From positions 112,580-176,579 of the forward strand of contig PDIP01000082.1 in the NCBI GenBank assembly GCA_002811645.1: DNA of 64,000 nucleotides. Direction: 5' to 3'. Source of the DNA: Corallochytrium limacisporum. Taxonomy: Eukaryota > Opisthokonta. The notes below the pieces were generated by a model, which saw only the letters and a program-made list of their open reading frames with translations, did not search any database and was not told where the DNA came from. Every line of letters begins with the position of its first letter. The first letter of the stretch is position 1. The position numbers and the translations under genes were made by a program. Of this stretch, positions 29,549 through 38,854 are shown piece by piece.

Positions 29549-31021
29549 CTACAACTCTGCATATACTTTGTGGGGAAATGGATTCTTGGCACCGGGATAG
29601 ACATGAGCGTCGAGGTAGTCAACTTCAGCTTTGTCTGCTTCCGGAAGGTGTATCCCATGCTTGCCCATGAAACTCACACTGAGGCTAACAAAGATTTCAA
29701 GGCTTTCCTTACCGCCAATTATATCAAAGCCCCAGAGGGTGGTATCGTGAATGAATGTGCCGATGGTCCCGAGAACACCGGGATAGTCGCAGGGGTAGAG
29801 GTGGTAACCTGTCGGTAGCGTTGCCACGGCACCTGCCTTTCCCGCCCTGCCGAACCGTGTCTTGCCCTTCTGCAGGAGATTAAACATGTCATTGATGTTT
29901 GATTGCCACTGGAAGCGACCATTGTTGATGAACAAAATTGGCGCCTTCGGATCTCCCTTGAGACCTTTGTAATCTGGATAATTCAGCAACAGTGGCTGCA
30001 TCCAGGCGTCCCAGGCCAGTGCCACCTTAAACCGTGAGTCCCGGAGGCTGCACCCGATGGCAGTTGCACCACCATAACTGTGGCCAGCCACTACAGCGGT
30101 GCTAAAGTCCATGGTTCCAATCAGGCCTTCCAGGATGTTCCTGGACACACCATCGCCAGCGAGGTTCGCCCTAAGATTGTCGAGTGCGTACGATTCCCCA
30201 GCATTGATACCCTTCAAGGCCTGAAGCGCCATTAAACATTCATCGATTCTGCGATGCAGTTTCATGTTGAAGTGATGCATCATATCCGCACCCCCATACC
30301 TTTCTCGGTTGTATATGGCGAATTTTAGAACATTCTCACCGCCCTGGTCAGCTGTGCTCATGGCACTGCCATCTCTGTGTTCCAAACAAACGACAATCAT
30401 TCCCCGACTAGCAAACTCGGACGCAATCTGACTATAGTTAGTTGCAAAGGCCATCAGGCCGTGGCTGATGACCATAACCGGGTACTTATTACCGCCACGT
30501 TGTGGTCTTAGGGGTACAACGTTGTGCCGCGAGTTCTGGCGCACTCTATTCATAAGAGTCGGCATCACACTTCCGGTTAACCAATCGGGCAGTCGAGTCC
30601 AATAATGAAGAAGGCGAGCGAGGCCCTCACCGTAGTGGGACTCAGGGCACCAAGCGGCATAGTTGGTGCTCAAGCTGGGGTTTACAGCTCGGTCATGCGC
30701 AGGATAGTAGAGTTTGATGCTAATATTGTCTCCATTCAGTGTGGGGTCCCCACGCTCCGTGAGTGAAATTGCGTCACCGACTTTGTACTGAGATGGGCGC
30801 TTGCCAAGGGCGTCTGCGCACGCTGATGCTGGCAAATCAAGTTCCACGTCCAGGTAGCCCACCGGATAGGGTCCACGCGGCTGTGGAATTACTGATGGTC
30901 TGTAAATTGTATCGAAAACTCCCATCGTGGATACAATTGTTACTATGAGCAATGGCAAGAATGCTGCAAAGGTAAATGCGAAAGGGGCCCACCGTGGCAC
31001 TGCCTTCATGCCAAGGTCCAT
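29549..31021 (-). CDS. Membrane-anchored PAF-acetylhydrolase-like lipase
   Basis: This 490-residue alpha/beta hydrolase resembles plasma/type II platelet-activating-factor acetylhydrolases (PLA2G7/PAFAH2 family), which cleave short or oxidised sn-2 acyl chains from phospholipids. The triad is visible: nucleophile Ser315 in GHSYGGA (313-319), Asp338 in ALAWDAWMQPL (334-344, cf. the family's LDAWM) and probably His407 in LPTGYHLYP. The oxyanion region is PVMVISHGLMAFATNYS (181-197). An N-terminal hydrophobic segment (APFAFTFAAFLPLLIVTIVS, 12-31) looks like a signal anchor. Enzyme activity and lumenal placement are inferred. The start is the ATG at 31019-31021. Confidence 0.88.
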   Translation of the reverse strand: MDLGMKAVPRWAPFAFTFAAFLPLLIVTIVSTMGVFDTIYRPSVIPQPRGPYPVGYLDVELDLPASACADALGKRPSQYKVGDAISLTERGDPTLNGDNISIKLYYPAHDRAVNPSLSTNYAAWCPESHYGEGLARLLHYWTRLPDWLTGSVMPTLMNRVRQNSRHNVVPLRPQRGGNKYPVMVISHGLMAFATNYSQIASEFASRGMIVVCLEHRDGSAMSTADQGGENVLKFAIYNRERYGGADMMHHFNMKLHRRIDECLMALQALKGINAGESYALDNLRANLAGDGVSRNILEGLIGTMDFSTAVVAGHSYGGATAIGCSLRDSRFKVALAWDAWMQPLLLNYPDYKGLKGDPKAPILFINNGRFQWQSNINDMFNLLQKGKTRFGRAGKAGAVATLPTGYHLYPCDYPGVLGTIGTFIHDTTLWGFDIIGGKESLEIFVSLSVSFMGKHGIHLPEADKAEVDYLDAHVYPGAKNPFPHKVYAEL

Positions 31022-31844
31022 TCGAATCCTGATCTCATTCTATTTCGCACTTAGCCACAAGATTTTAATGGAAGGATTCTGTGACACTTCCTGTGTCTCA
31101 AATAGCCACGTCTGCGTTCATTGTGTGCTGAAGTCCATGGGTAACATTGGGATGAGCCACCTGCGATCCGTACCTCTGCTCTCTTGGGGAGCACCACCGA
31201 AAGAAGAGCCAGCCACCGCCCACATTTCCGTCCGGCTTTGCTGATAAAGCCACATATTCCCCTCCAAGGGCCATATATTTAATACTAAACTCCATCATTA
31301 GCCAAATCGCGACAGATAGTAGCCAAACCCCAAAAATTGTCCACGCCCGTCCCCTCCCATCTGCAGCTCTTGATCGCTTCCGGTGGGTCACTTGGCCGAG
31401 ACCACCTCACAGGTTGCAAAGGCCGGCCCAGAGGAAGAAAAAAAGGTGAGGGAACCAAAAATATTTCAAAGAGTTTCTTTTCAGGACCCCCACTTGCAAG
31501 TGTGCCTTTCTTCTTTTTGCGTGCCTAAGCTGGCTTAGTGAGTCCCCATTCTTACTTTGCGCACAAGTGTAGTCGATGGATGGTTGGGGCGGGAGGTGCG
31601 GTCAGATGACAGTTGTGTGACAATGGTAGTACGTGACACTTTTTTTTTTGTGTCCTTTGCTCTCTTGCGCAGGGCCCGCTAGGTAGTTCACTCCCGGTCA
31701 ACGAACCTTCCCCCCCCCCCAACCCCCGGCCGTCGGGGCAGCAGGCGAAGGTCAATCTTTCGCCTGCAAGTTCTCAGTCGAGGGCTGTGGAAAAGGCCCC
31801 GCCTACGGTTCGTGGGGCTGTTCGGCCCGGCGAAGAGAAGGCCC

Positions 31845-31867
31845 GGGGGGGGGGGGGGGGGGGGGGG
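31845..31867. repeat. Homopolymer G23
   Basis: A 23-base run of G within a G-rich block. The longest intact G-run in the window; comparable tracts border both assembly gaps. Confidence 0.95.
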
Positions 31868-32152
31868 AAGACGAGAGTGCACCGAGCGGCACGGGGTTGG
31901 GGAGCGAGTAAATGTGGGGCCATTCTTCGCAGGATCGTTCATCAACGATCTTTCGTCGCCATTGTTCCACTATCAAGTGACGGCCATGCGTGGGTGGAGG
32001 ACGTGTCTCTCGTTGTATCGGCGGGGTGGGGAGGGGGTGGTCCACGGCACCGTGGGGAGCCCTTCGGAGGGTGGTATGGTTGTACACAGCACCGGACCGA
32101 TCCACACTCGCAGTGCAGATGTGAAAGATGTGAGCCAAACATTGCATAGGTC

Positions 32153-32338
32153 ATGGAGTCCATAGATGGCTGCGTAAAGATTATTGAACTGCGAACTTTT
32201 TTGACGATTGAGATGGAAGTGAATTGTGCAACCGGGGATGTTGGAAAGACGATACCGGCAGGTCTTGGGGGAGGAGTGAGTGTAAGGACGTTGGAAACAT
32301 TTCGCCGTCTTGTTGTTGAGTTGAAGAGAGTCTGTTGA
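32153..32338 (+). CDS. Small hypothetical ORF (61 aa)
   Basis: An ATG frame beginning MESIDGCVKIIELRTFLTIE, about 180 bp upstream of the kinase ATG and on the same strand. Composition is protein-like (hydrophobic/charged alternation, ends VVELKRVC). It could be an upstream ORF in a long kinase leader or chance. Confidence 0.2.
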   Translation: MESIDGCVKIIELRTFLTIEMEVNCATGDVGKTIPAGLGGGVSVRTLETFRRLVVELKRVC

Positions 32339-32516
32339 GGTATTTTCAGTAGAAGTTGAATTGCACAACACATCACTTGGGATCTTTGTGAATTTTAGTA
32401 TACTGTTCTGACTATTTGACATTGAGGTACTCGGTCCGAAACGGGTCCGGTTGTAGATAGACCTCAAGGACACGGGTGTTCTTTTATACTAAACAGGGCC
32501 TCATATTTCAACAAAA

Positions 32517-34451
32517 ATGAGGGTCCCTAAGGTTAGCGTACCGGGATTCTTAGGTTCTTCGCCCAATAAGACCGAAACCAACCTTGAGTTGGAAGGTGGC
32601 CTTCCCGCAGCAGCAGCGAAGTTTGTAGCAAAAATGCGAGCAGAAGGAAAGAACATCAACGCCAACAATCGGATAGGAGTATACATTTTAGACAAGACCA
32701 TTGGTGAGGGAAAGTTTGCGAAAGTTAAGCTTGCTTACCATATGCTTACGGGAGAGAAAGTAGCTATTAAGATTGTAGACAAGACCGCCATTGATGAGTC
32801 CACCCGCGTGAAAGTCATGCGTGAAGTACAGATCATGAAAACGTTGGATCATCCCAGTATTGTCAAACTTTACGAGGTCATTGACACCAGTAAGGCATTG
32901 TACCTGGTCCTCGAGTACTGCAGTGGTGGTGAAATTTTTGACTACATTGTTGCCCATGGACGCCTTCCTGAGAAAGAGGCACGTAAGCATTTCCGCGACA
33001 TCATCTCAGCACTACAGTATTGCCATAGCATGCGGGTAGTTCATCGGGATCTTAAGGCGGAGAACCTCTTGTTAAATGGCAACATGAACATCAAGATCGC
33101 AGACTTTGGGTTCGGAAACAGTGTTTGCAATGGACAACTCATGGATACCTACTGTGGATCACCTCCATATGCCGCCCCTGAAATTTTCATGGGTAAACCT
33201 TACAGTGGCCCTGAAGCGGATGTGTGGAGCTTGGGGGTCATGCTCTTTGTCCTTGTTTGTGGTAGTCTGCCTTTCGATGGTGAGAACCTCAACGACCTCC
33301 GCTCGAATGTTTGCAGTGGTCGCATCCGCATTCCATTTTTCATGAGCTACGAATGTGAATCGCTCCTGAAGCGTATGCTCGTTGTCGATCCCCGCCGGCG
33401 GTCAACGTGTGCTGAGCTGCTGAGCGATCCTTGGATCAACCTTGGATATGATAAAATTCAAGTTCCATATGAACCTGTTCCTGAGAATCAGATTAGTGCT
33501 GACATCGAGCATGCTGTTCTTGAGGAAATGGCTAAAATGGGCTTTGAGCAGAGTGCAGTGAAGAAGAGCCTAAAGAAAAATGCCTATGACTCGAATGCCT
33601 CTACATATTTCCTCATGCGCGATTTGATGGCCCGCGATGGTCGCCTGCGCGCATCCCCGATGGCCAAACATAGCAAGGCCAAGGAAACTGAAACTGAAAC
33701 GGACTCCATACGGACTCCACGCCGCCGACATCAGTCCATGGTTGTTGACGTCAGTCATCTTGCTCGTGTGCGCCGAGAGCAGCAGATTCTGGAGACTGGT
33801 AACTCTCAGACCCTGCCGCTCACTCCAGCGCCTGTTGGCATGCAAACTGCCATCAGCAGCAGCAGTGGCAAGGCCATGGATGCAATCCTCGAATCTCCCC
33901 GCAGTACTGCAGTCGTCAACCAACTGGAGCGCATGCATCAGCGTGGTCTGCGACCACGCCGCGGCGACAGTCAGAAGGAGCGTGAGGGGCGCAGTGCCAG
34001 GGTTCTGCGCCGCGGTTCCGACCGCTCTTACGATCGTGAGGCTCACCGACACTCTCTGGGCTCTGACAGTCCTTCCAGGCGCATTTCTCCACTAAGGCGG
34101 ACTTCTCCTGATGATATGCAGACTGATGACGATGACGGACAGACGCGTGGAGGGAAGTCCGAGGACGTGCCACAGGAGGGCCGTTTTGCATTCAATGAGA
34201 TGATGACATCTGCACGCCCTGCTGACGAAATCATATCTGAGGTCGCTGCAATTCTGCAGAGGCACAGTGTTTCGTTCGAGCAGAGTGGACACTACGCAGT
34301 CACTGCTCGCTACGGTGCCATTGTCACCGAAATTGAGGTCTGCAAGCTCGCTGGTCTGTCAGTTAACTCACTTCGTCTGCGTCGCGTAAGTGGCGACATC
34401 TTCTCCTACAAATCCTTCTGCGAAGCGCTCATAGCGCAGCTGAAGCTTTAA
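32517..34451 (+). CDS. MARK/PAR-1-type serine/threonine kinase (kinase-UBA-KA1)
   Basis: A 644-residue AMPK-related kinase. The kinase domain is at about 55-307: GEGKFAKVKLA, Lys85 in VAIKIVD, catalytic HRDLKAENLL (Asp178), DFGFGN (196-201). The T-loop DTYCGSPPYAAPE contains Thr211, the position phosphorylated by LKB1 in MARKs. A UBA-like domain follows (about 328-370, VLEEMAKMGFEQSAVKKSL). A basic Ser/Arg-rich linker then leads to a C-terminal KA1 domain (about 575-644, ending SYKSFCEALIAQLKL), a membrane-phospholipid binding module in this family. Roles of relatives are cell polarity and microtubule control. The order kinase-UBA-KA1 separates it from the AMPK/SNF1 catalytic subunit. Single exon, ATG at 32517. 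Confidence 0.94.
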   Translation: MRVPKVSVPGFLGSSPNKTETNLELEGGLPAAAAKFVAKMRAEGKNINANNRIGVYILDKTIGEGKFAKVKLAYHMLTGEKVAIKIVDKTAIDESTRVKVMREVQIMKTLDHPSIVKLYEVIDTSKALYLVLEYCSGGEIFDYIVAHGRLPEKEARKHFRDIISALQYCHSMRVVHRDLKAENLLLNGNMNIKIADFGFGNSVCNGQLMDTYCGSPPYAAPEIFMGKPYSGPEADVWSLGVMLFVLVCGSLPFDGENLNDLRSNVCSGRIRIPFFMSYECESLLKRMLVVDPRRRSTCAELLSDPWINLGYDKIQVPYEPVPENQISADIEHAVLEEMAKMGFEQSAVKKSLKKNAYDSNASTYFLMRDLMARDGRLRASPMAKHSKAKETETETDSIRTPRRRHQSMVVDVSHLARVRREQQILETGNSQTLPLTPAPVGMQTAISSSSGKAMDAILESPRSTAVVNQLERMHQRGLRPRRGDSQKEREGRSARVLRRGSDRSYDREAHRHSLGSDSPSRRISPLRRTSPDDMQTDDDDGQTRGGKSEDVPQEGRFAFNEMMTSARPADEIISEVAAILQRHSVSFEQSGHYAVTARYGAIVTEIEVCKLAGLSVNSLRLRRVSGDIFSYKSFCEALIAQLKL

Positions 34452-34744
34452 AGAAAAGGATATGGGCCTCCAGTACCATACTCCCTTCCATCATGCCTGT
34501 GAAATCCATAAAATCTGTGAAGCAAAGTGCCCATAAACATGTAGAAAGTTCACAACAATGCGGCAATGGCGGATCGTGTCAGTATTCCAGACAAATCATC
34601 TAAGAAAGTTTTATATGAAATGTTGGCATGTCCATCAACAGAAGAATGGACAACATAGAAATATCAACGTTGAAGAACAGACAAAGTCTTGCGGACGAAG
34701 GAATTTTGGGCAATGGAATGATCTATGGACGAGAATATGCATGC

Positions 34745-35755
34745 TTACATGGATGTTCTTGAACCACAACCAAGCATCTCTTCCGCCGCCTTGGCATCCG
34801 CTTCGCGACGCTTTGCGTTGCGACGAGCACGACGTCCCATCTTCTTCCCAGTGGATGTGGGAGTGGATGTGGAAGTCGAGGTTCGGGAGCCAGACGACGA
34901 GGAAGAGCCCCCACCGCCATTAGGAGAACGCCTCTGGGCATTCACAATGTGGGTGGTGGATCCATTTTCGGACTCACGTTTGCGACTCCAATGACCACGA
35001 CCGACACGACGGAAGAGATCTTCTTCGTCGGCCCAGTCGCAATAGTCATATTCGCCCCAGACGTCCTCATGTACATGTTCATGTTCATCCAAGCTGTGCG
35101 AGCGGATGTGGTGATGGCTTGAGAGTTGGAGATCCTCCTCTTCCGCTGCCTCAAAGGCAACGGCGTCATCGGCATTGAAAATCTCTTTCATACCATCACC
35201 GGGCTCAGGAACCTGCAGCCAGCGTGCCTTGGCCATAAGGTCGGCCAAGACACGTTCACCGCCATTGTTGGTGAATTCACCATCATAGCGGAAGGCACAG
35301 GTGATGTGCTCGAATTGAACTTTGCACATAGGGCATCGTTTCTGCTGGTTGCGATACTGGCAGCTTTTAGTCCATTGAAGGATGCAAACCAGGCAAAACT
35401 CATGTCCGCAGTCCAGGGTGGCCTTGCTTTCGAAGAAGAGTTCGTCGAAGCAAATTGCGCAGTGGTCTGGCTCAGAGGAGTTCAGCACAACAGCACGGGT
35501 CGTAGTCGTTTTCGGTGTGTCGTCATTTTGAGAGAAGTGGTCATCGTCAAGGATTTTCGGGGTCGGAGGGTTGTAGAAAGGGTCATTAGCCTTGCATGCC
35601 GCCACTGTCGCTCTAAGAGCGGTACCCCCGGCGGCATCGGCCGCAGCCCCTTCATGAAGAGAAAGTTGGTCCAGCCATGTTTTCAGAGTAGTGTTTTCAG
35701 CAGATGTGGTGGTTGATTCGGTGTTTCGAGTAGCCGTTTCAAATCCAGTAGACAT
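34745..35755 (-). CDS. RING-finger protein (probable E3 ubiquitin ligase)
   Basis: A 336-residue protein. The RING is at about 99-144: CAIC (99, 102), LDCGHEFCLVC (Cys116, His118, Cys121, Cys124) and RCPMC (141, 144), a complete C3HC4 set. The N-terminus (1-90) is Thr/Ala-rich and probably disordered. The C-terminal half has an acidic His-rich stretch (SHHHIRSHSLDEHEHVHED) and a Ser/Thr/Arg-rich tail with a basic cluster (GKKMGRRARRNAKRR) that may be a nuclear signal. There is no transmembrane segment. Substrate unknown. It converges on the MARK kinase gene. Confidence 0.9.
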   Translation of the reverse strand: MSTGFETATRNTESTTTSAENTTLKTWLDQLSLHEGAAADAAGGTALRATVAACKANDPFYNPPTPKILDDDHFSQNDDTPKTTTTRAVVLNSSEPDHCAICFDELFFESKATLDCGHEFCLVCILQWTKSCQYRNQQKRCPMCKVQFEHITCAFRYDGEFTNNGGERVLADLMAKARWLQVPEPGDGMKEIFNADDAVAFEAAEEEDLQLSSHHHIRSHSLDEHEHVHEDVWGEYDYCDWADEEDLFRRVGRGHWSRKRESENGSTTHIVNAQRRSPNGGGGSSSSSGSRTSTSTSTPTSTGKKMGRRARRNAKRREADAKAAEEMLGCGSRTSM

Positions 35756-36026
35756 CTACGAGTAAAGTGCTAAAGTTAGTGATAGGTGATAAACCAGACT
35801 AGGACACTTTGACTCCCTTGGCTGTCAAAGTGTATGCTTAGGTCTGGTACGACGTGCTCCTTGTGATTTATAAACGCAACCGAATGCCGTGTTGCGCTAT
35901 GTGCTCGCTTGCAAGAGTGCTCAAGAGATCTAGCTCTAGTAGTTTTCTACAGTGTGTGCTTGGTTTGCAACCGTGCACATAGCTTGATGGTATAGATAAA
36001 CCTGTGGTTTACTAGGACCGGTTCTG

Positions 36027-36259
36027 ATGGACAACAATTCATCTTCTGCGGCTCTGTCCACATATACCAGCACAAGCCCGTCAAGAACGCTCAGCCGCGA
36101 AGTTCATGGTTGCTGTGGTTCCTACCCGTAAGTTGCGTAAAAATCGACGCGCGTAAATTCGATCTCTCGCATCCACACAGGTTTGTGTCAGCAGTTGTGC
36201 ACACCCGCCGCGCAGTTTGTTCCCAAAATTGCCCCCCCCTCCCCCCGCGGGGTTGGTGA
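36027..36259 (+). CDS. Candidate two-exon small gene divergent from the RING gene
   Basis: The ATG at 36027 begins MDNNSSSAALSTYTSTSPSR, a frame with ordinary codon choice. It meets a strong donor TACCC|GTAAGTTG at 36128 and acceptor CATCCACACAG at 36180 (53 nt, like the confirmed introns). Exon 2 continues in frame (FVSAVVHTRRAVCSQN) to a stop at 36257-36259, giving 59 residues; its last part runs into a C-tract. It lies 272 bp from the RING gene start, a typical divergent spacing here. A non-coding spliced RNA is the alternative. Confidence 0.33.
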
Positions 36260-36575
36260 TTGCGTGCTAAACCTCTCGCTGGCTCTCTCTCTCTCTCTCT
36301 ATCTCTACCTCCTCCGGTGCTTCCGATGAACAGAAACTGGCCAGTAACCCCCCTCCCCTTCCCCAAAACCCGCCGGAAACTCGTCCTTTACTGAGTATCG
36401 GCGACGGGCCGCTCAAGCGAAAAAGTGGACGGCGGCGGGTGTGTGTCGCGCAGGTGCACGGAGCAGGGGGAACAGGACGGAGAGCCGGTCGAAGCAAAGA
36501 CCGTGAAAGTTCGCACGGGCCCAGCAAGCACAAGATATTTCAAAGCACAATGCTCACGGTGCGGTGTGCATTGGA

Positions 36576-36588
36576 GTACATTCACTAT
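36576..36588 (+). promoter_or_regulatory. Recurrent spacer 13-mer, exact copy
   Basis: GTACATTCACTAT followed by TG, as at 29366, in the spacer after the RING gene. No convincing ORF begins just downstream. Confidence 0.5.
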
Positions 36589-37855
36589 TGCCTACGCATC
36601 AATTATAGTTTTGCTGACCTATAATGACAAACGTTCCTGGTACCGGAGCGGGTCCAGGCCCGGCCCCCCGGGGGGGGGGAGGAGCAAGTCTCCGGAAAAT
36701 GTCGCGCGAAGTACTGAATCTACCGAGCACGGCACCCGCGCCCGGTAGATTCAGAGCGGGTTTGGCCTTTTAACCCCGCTCGCCTGGCGCCGGCAAGAAT
36801 GATTAGCTGTGATAGGTCCTCAACTTCGATACTGGCGAACTTTTCATATTAATTCAATGCAGAAATATCAATTGTGAATGCACTACCAGAATATTCCCGC
36901 AACTGCCAAGAGTGCTTGTCGGCCTCCGGAAGATCACGACCCGGGCGCGACTGAACTCCTCCGCTCGCGTCCGCTGGTCGGAATATGGCGACATCGGCCG
37001 ACTGAGGAAGAACGGTAGTTAAAGTACGGCAAGTGTGCGTGTTCAGAGCACGCGAAGGAGGAAGATAAGGAGGCGGTTGTCAGCCCGCAGAAAAATAAAA
37101 AAAAGGGAAGGAAAGGGACAGGGAGCACCGGGAGAGAGAGAGTGAGAGAGAGAGAGGTAGCAATATCTCTCCAACACCTCCTTTCTCACTCACTCACTCA
37201 CTCACTTTCTCTCTCTCTCGGGTCTCTCTCGGGTCTCTCTCGGTCTCTTTCTCTTCCCCCTCTTTTCTTTTTTCTTCTTCGTTCCTTTAATGTTTCCCTT
37301 GCAACAATTAGGTATACCTCCAAGGCCTGGGAGCGTGACGAGTGGGTGGATTCGGTGGGGCAGGAGAGTGGTTCCGTCTCTGTTTCATTTTTTAATTCTT
37401 CCATTTTTTTAACCTTGTCTCTCTCTCTCTCTTCCCTGTGTCTTTTTGTTTTTTTTGTTGTTTTTGTTTGTGGATACGCGGGTGTTCCCATACCAAAACT
37501 ACTGAGAACTGGAGAGAAGGTGTAGAAGGGGGAGGGGGAGGGGGAGTATAGGCTTCTTCCCTTTCCCCCACAACGGCCTTGCTAAATCTTCGTCACCCAC
37601 CCCGCCGGGGCCCGGTGAGACCACACAGAGAGACCGGCCGCAGCAAACTGTCCCTCCCTTCCCGCGCGGAGGAGAAGGAAGGGAGAGTAGGTTAGGTATG
37701 GGATGGTAACGTTAAGTCCCGGGGAAAATGGACAGTTCACAGCAGTAGCAAGAAAACAAAAAAAACGCAGTAATTCAAGTATGGCTGTGCTCCGCGGGGT
37801 TTAACATTGGCATGCAAAAGTACCCCTTTTCCTGTGACGATAACGCCAGCGCAGC

Positions 37856-38302
37856 ATGTTTCAAGGATCTCTCGAAAATCCGGGAGATTACATCGCAACC
37901 TGGCCACTGGCCTCTACTGATTTGGTATGGGAATCTAAGGAGGATGGGCTCCCCACTGGGGGGGGGGGGAGGGGGGTGTACGGGAGGGCAGGAGGGGGAA
38001 ATGTTAAGAAGAAGAAAGACCAGGTACACTGTTTCCCAAACGGAGGCACCGGAGCCATTTTATTCACCAACCAATCACGGCGCTGCACCGCGGGTGCGTG
38101 GTGGTCGCTGGAGCTTCAGACGATCGCGAACTGTTTCCTGTGCTTTTCTTTTTTTGGGCACACGAGGCCCTGCTGTGCCAATGTTCTGCGCTGTGTGAGT
38201 ATTGTGTTTGCGCCCCCGGGGGAGGGGCACCTCCCACTTTTATACCCTGGTCCCCCCCTTTTCGTCGGTAGACGCCCGCAGCCGGGTACACTGCGTGACT
38301 AA
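37856..38302 (+). other. Ambiguous overlapping ORFs across a G-run
   Basis: ATG frame MFQGSLENPGDYIATWPLAS runs to 38302; an overlapping frame from 37812 (MQKYPFSCDDNASAACFKDL) runs to 38198. Both look ordinary before the G11 tract at about 37958 and less so after it. A length error in that tract would swap the frames. Probably at most one short coding segment. Confidence 0.2.
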
Positions 38303-38582
38303 AGGGAAGACGAGAGAGTTCAAAGAGGCACCAGGAGAGTTGCAGGAAGAAAAGGGACAGGCGGAAATCCGACACGCTTTGGAAGTTTTTCCTTCTTGGA
38401 TTTTTTTTTTTGCTTTCCAACTTTTCTTTCGTTTCGTTTCTTTCTTGTTTTTAGGCTGGCTCTTTTTTCAAGAGAAAACGGATTTGGTTTCCAGGTCCAA
38501 TACTAAAACAAGAGGGAAAGGGGACAAGAACGAGCTACTTTTGCAATTTTCACGGCGGGCGGGTTGGTGGCGCGAAATATCA

Positions 38583-38606
38583 CCCCCCCCCCCCCCCCCG
38601 GGGGGG
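38583..38606. repeat. C17-G7 inverted repeat
   Basis: Seventeen C directly followed by seven G, about 250 bp beyond the stop of the NOL8-like gene. Confidence 0.95.
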
Positions 38607-38854
38607 AGCCTCGCAATTGAAAATGGATCGCGATAGGAAAAGAGGGTTAGCAGGCCGACTGGGTTGCATCCACGAACAACCGTTATACGCGCACAACAAA
38701 ATCAACAGCCAGCCATCAATATACGCAAACGAGGGATCGGTGATGGCACGGCGCACAAATCAATATGCCTGTGTTATCGATCCGAGGTGCGATATTGATC
38801 GATTATATTTGTAGGTCGTACGATGCTTGTATTGATACTATTGTTTCGTGCAGG

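Larger units (their letters stand above)
31022..32516. other. Divergent spacer with a 23-base G-run
   Basis: Between the lipase (minus) and the MARK kinase (plus). It holds C9/G-rich blocks, the G23 run at 31845-31867, and a donor-like AAA|GTAAGAATG on the minus strand near 31554. A 61-codon plus ATG frame at 32153-32338 begins MESIDGCVKIIELRTF and has ordinary composition; it may be a small gene or part of the kinase leader. Confidence 0.5.
36260..38854. other. Low-complexity spacer
   Basis: It holds a TC repeat (36277-36303), an exact plus copy of the recurrent 13-mer (36576-36588), a TCAC repeat (37184-37206), pyrimidine-rich tracts and several C/G homopolymer blocks (36655-36680, 37958-37978, 38583-38606). 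Frames at 36395-36748 and 37812-38302 look partly protein-like but cross G-runs. Confidence 0.55.
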
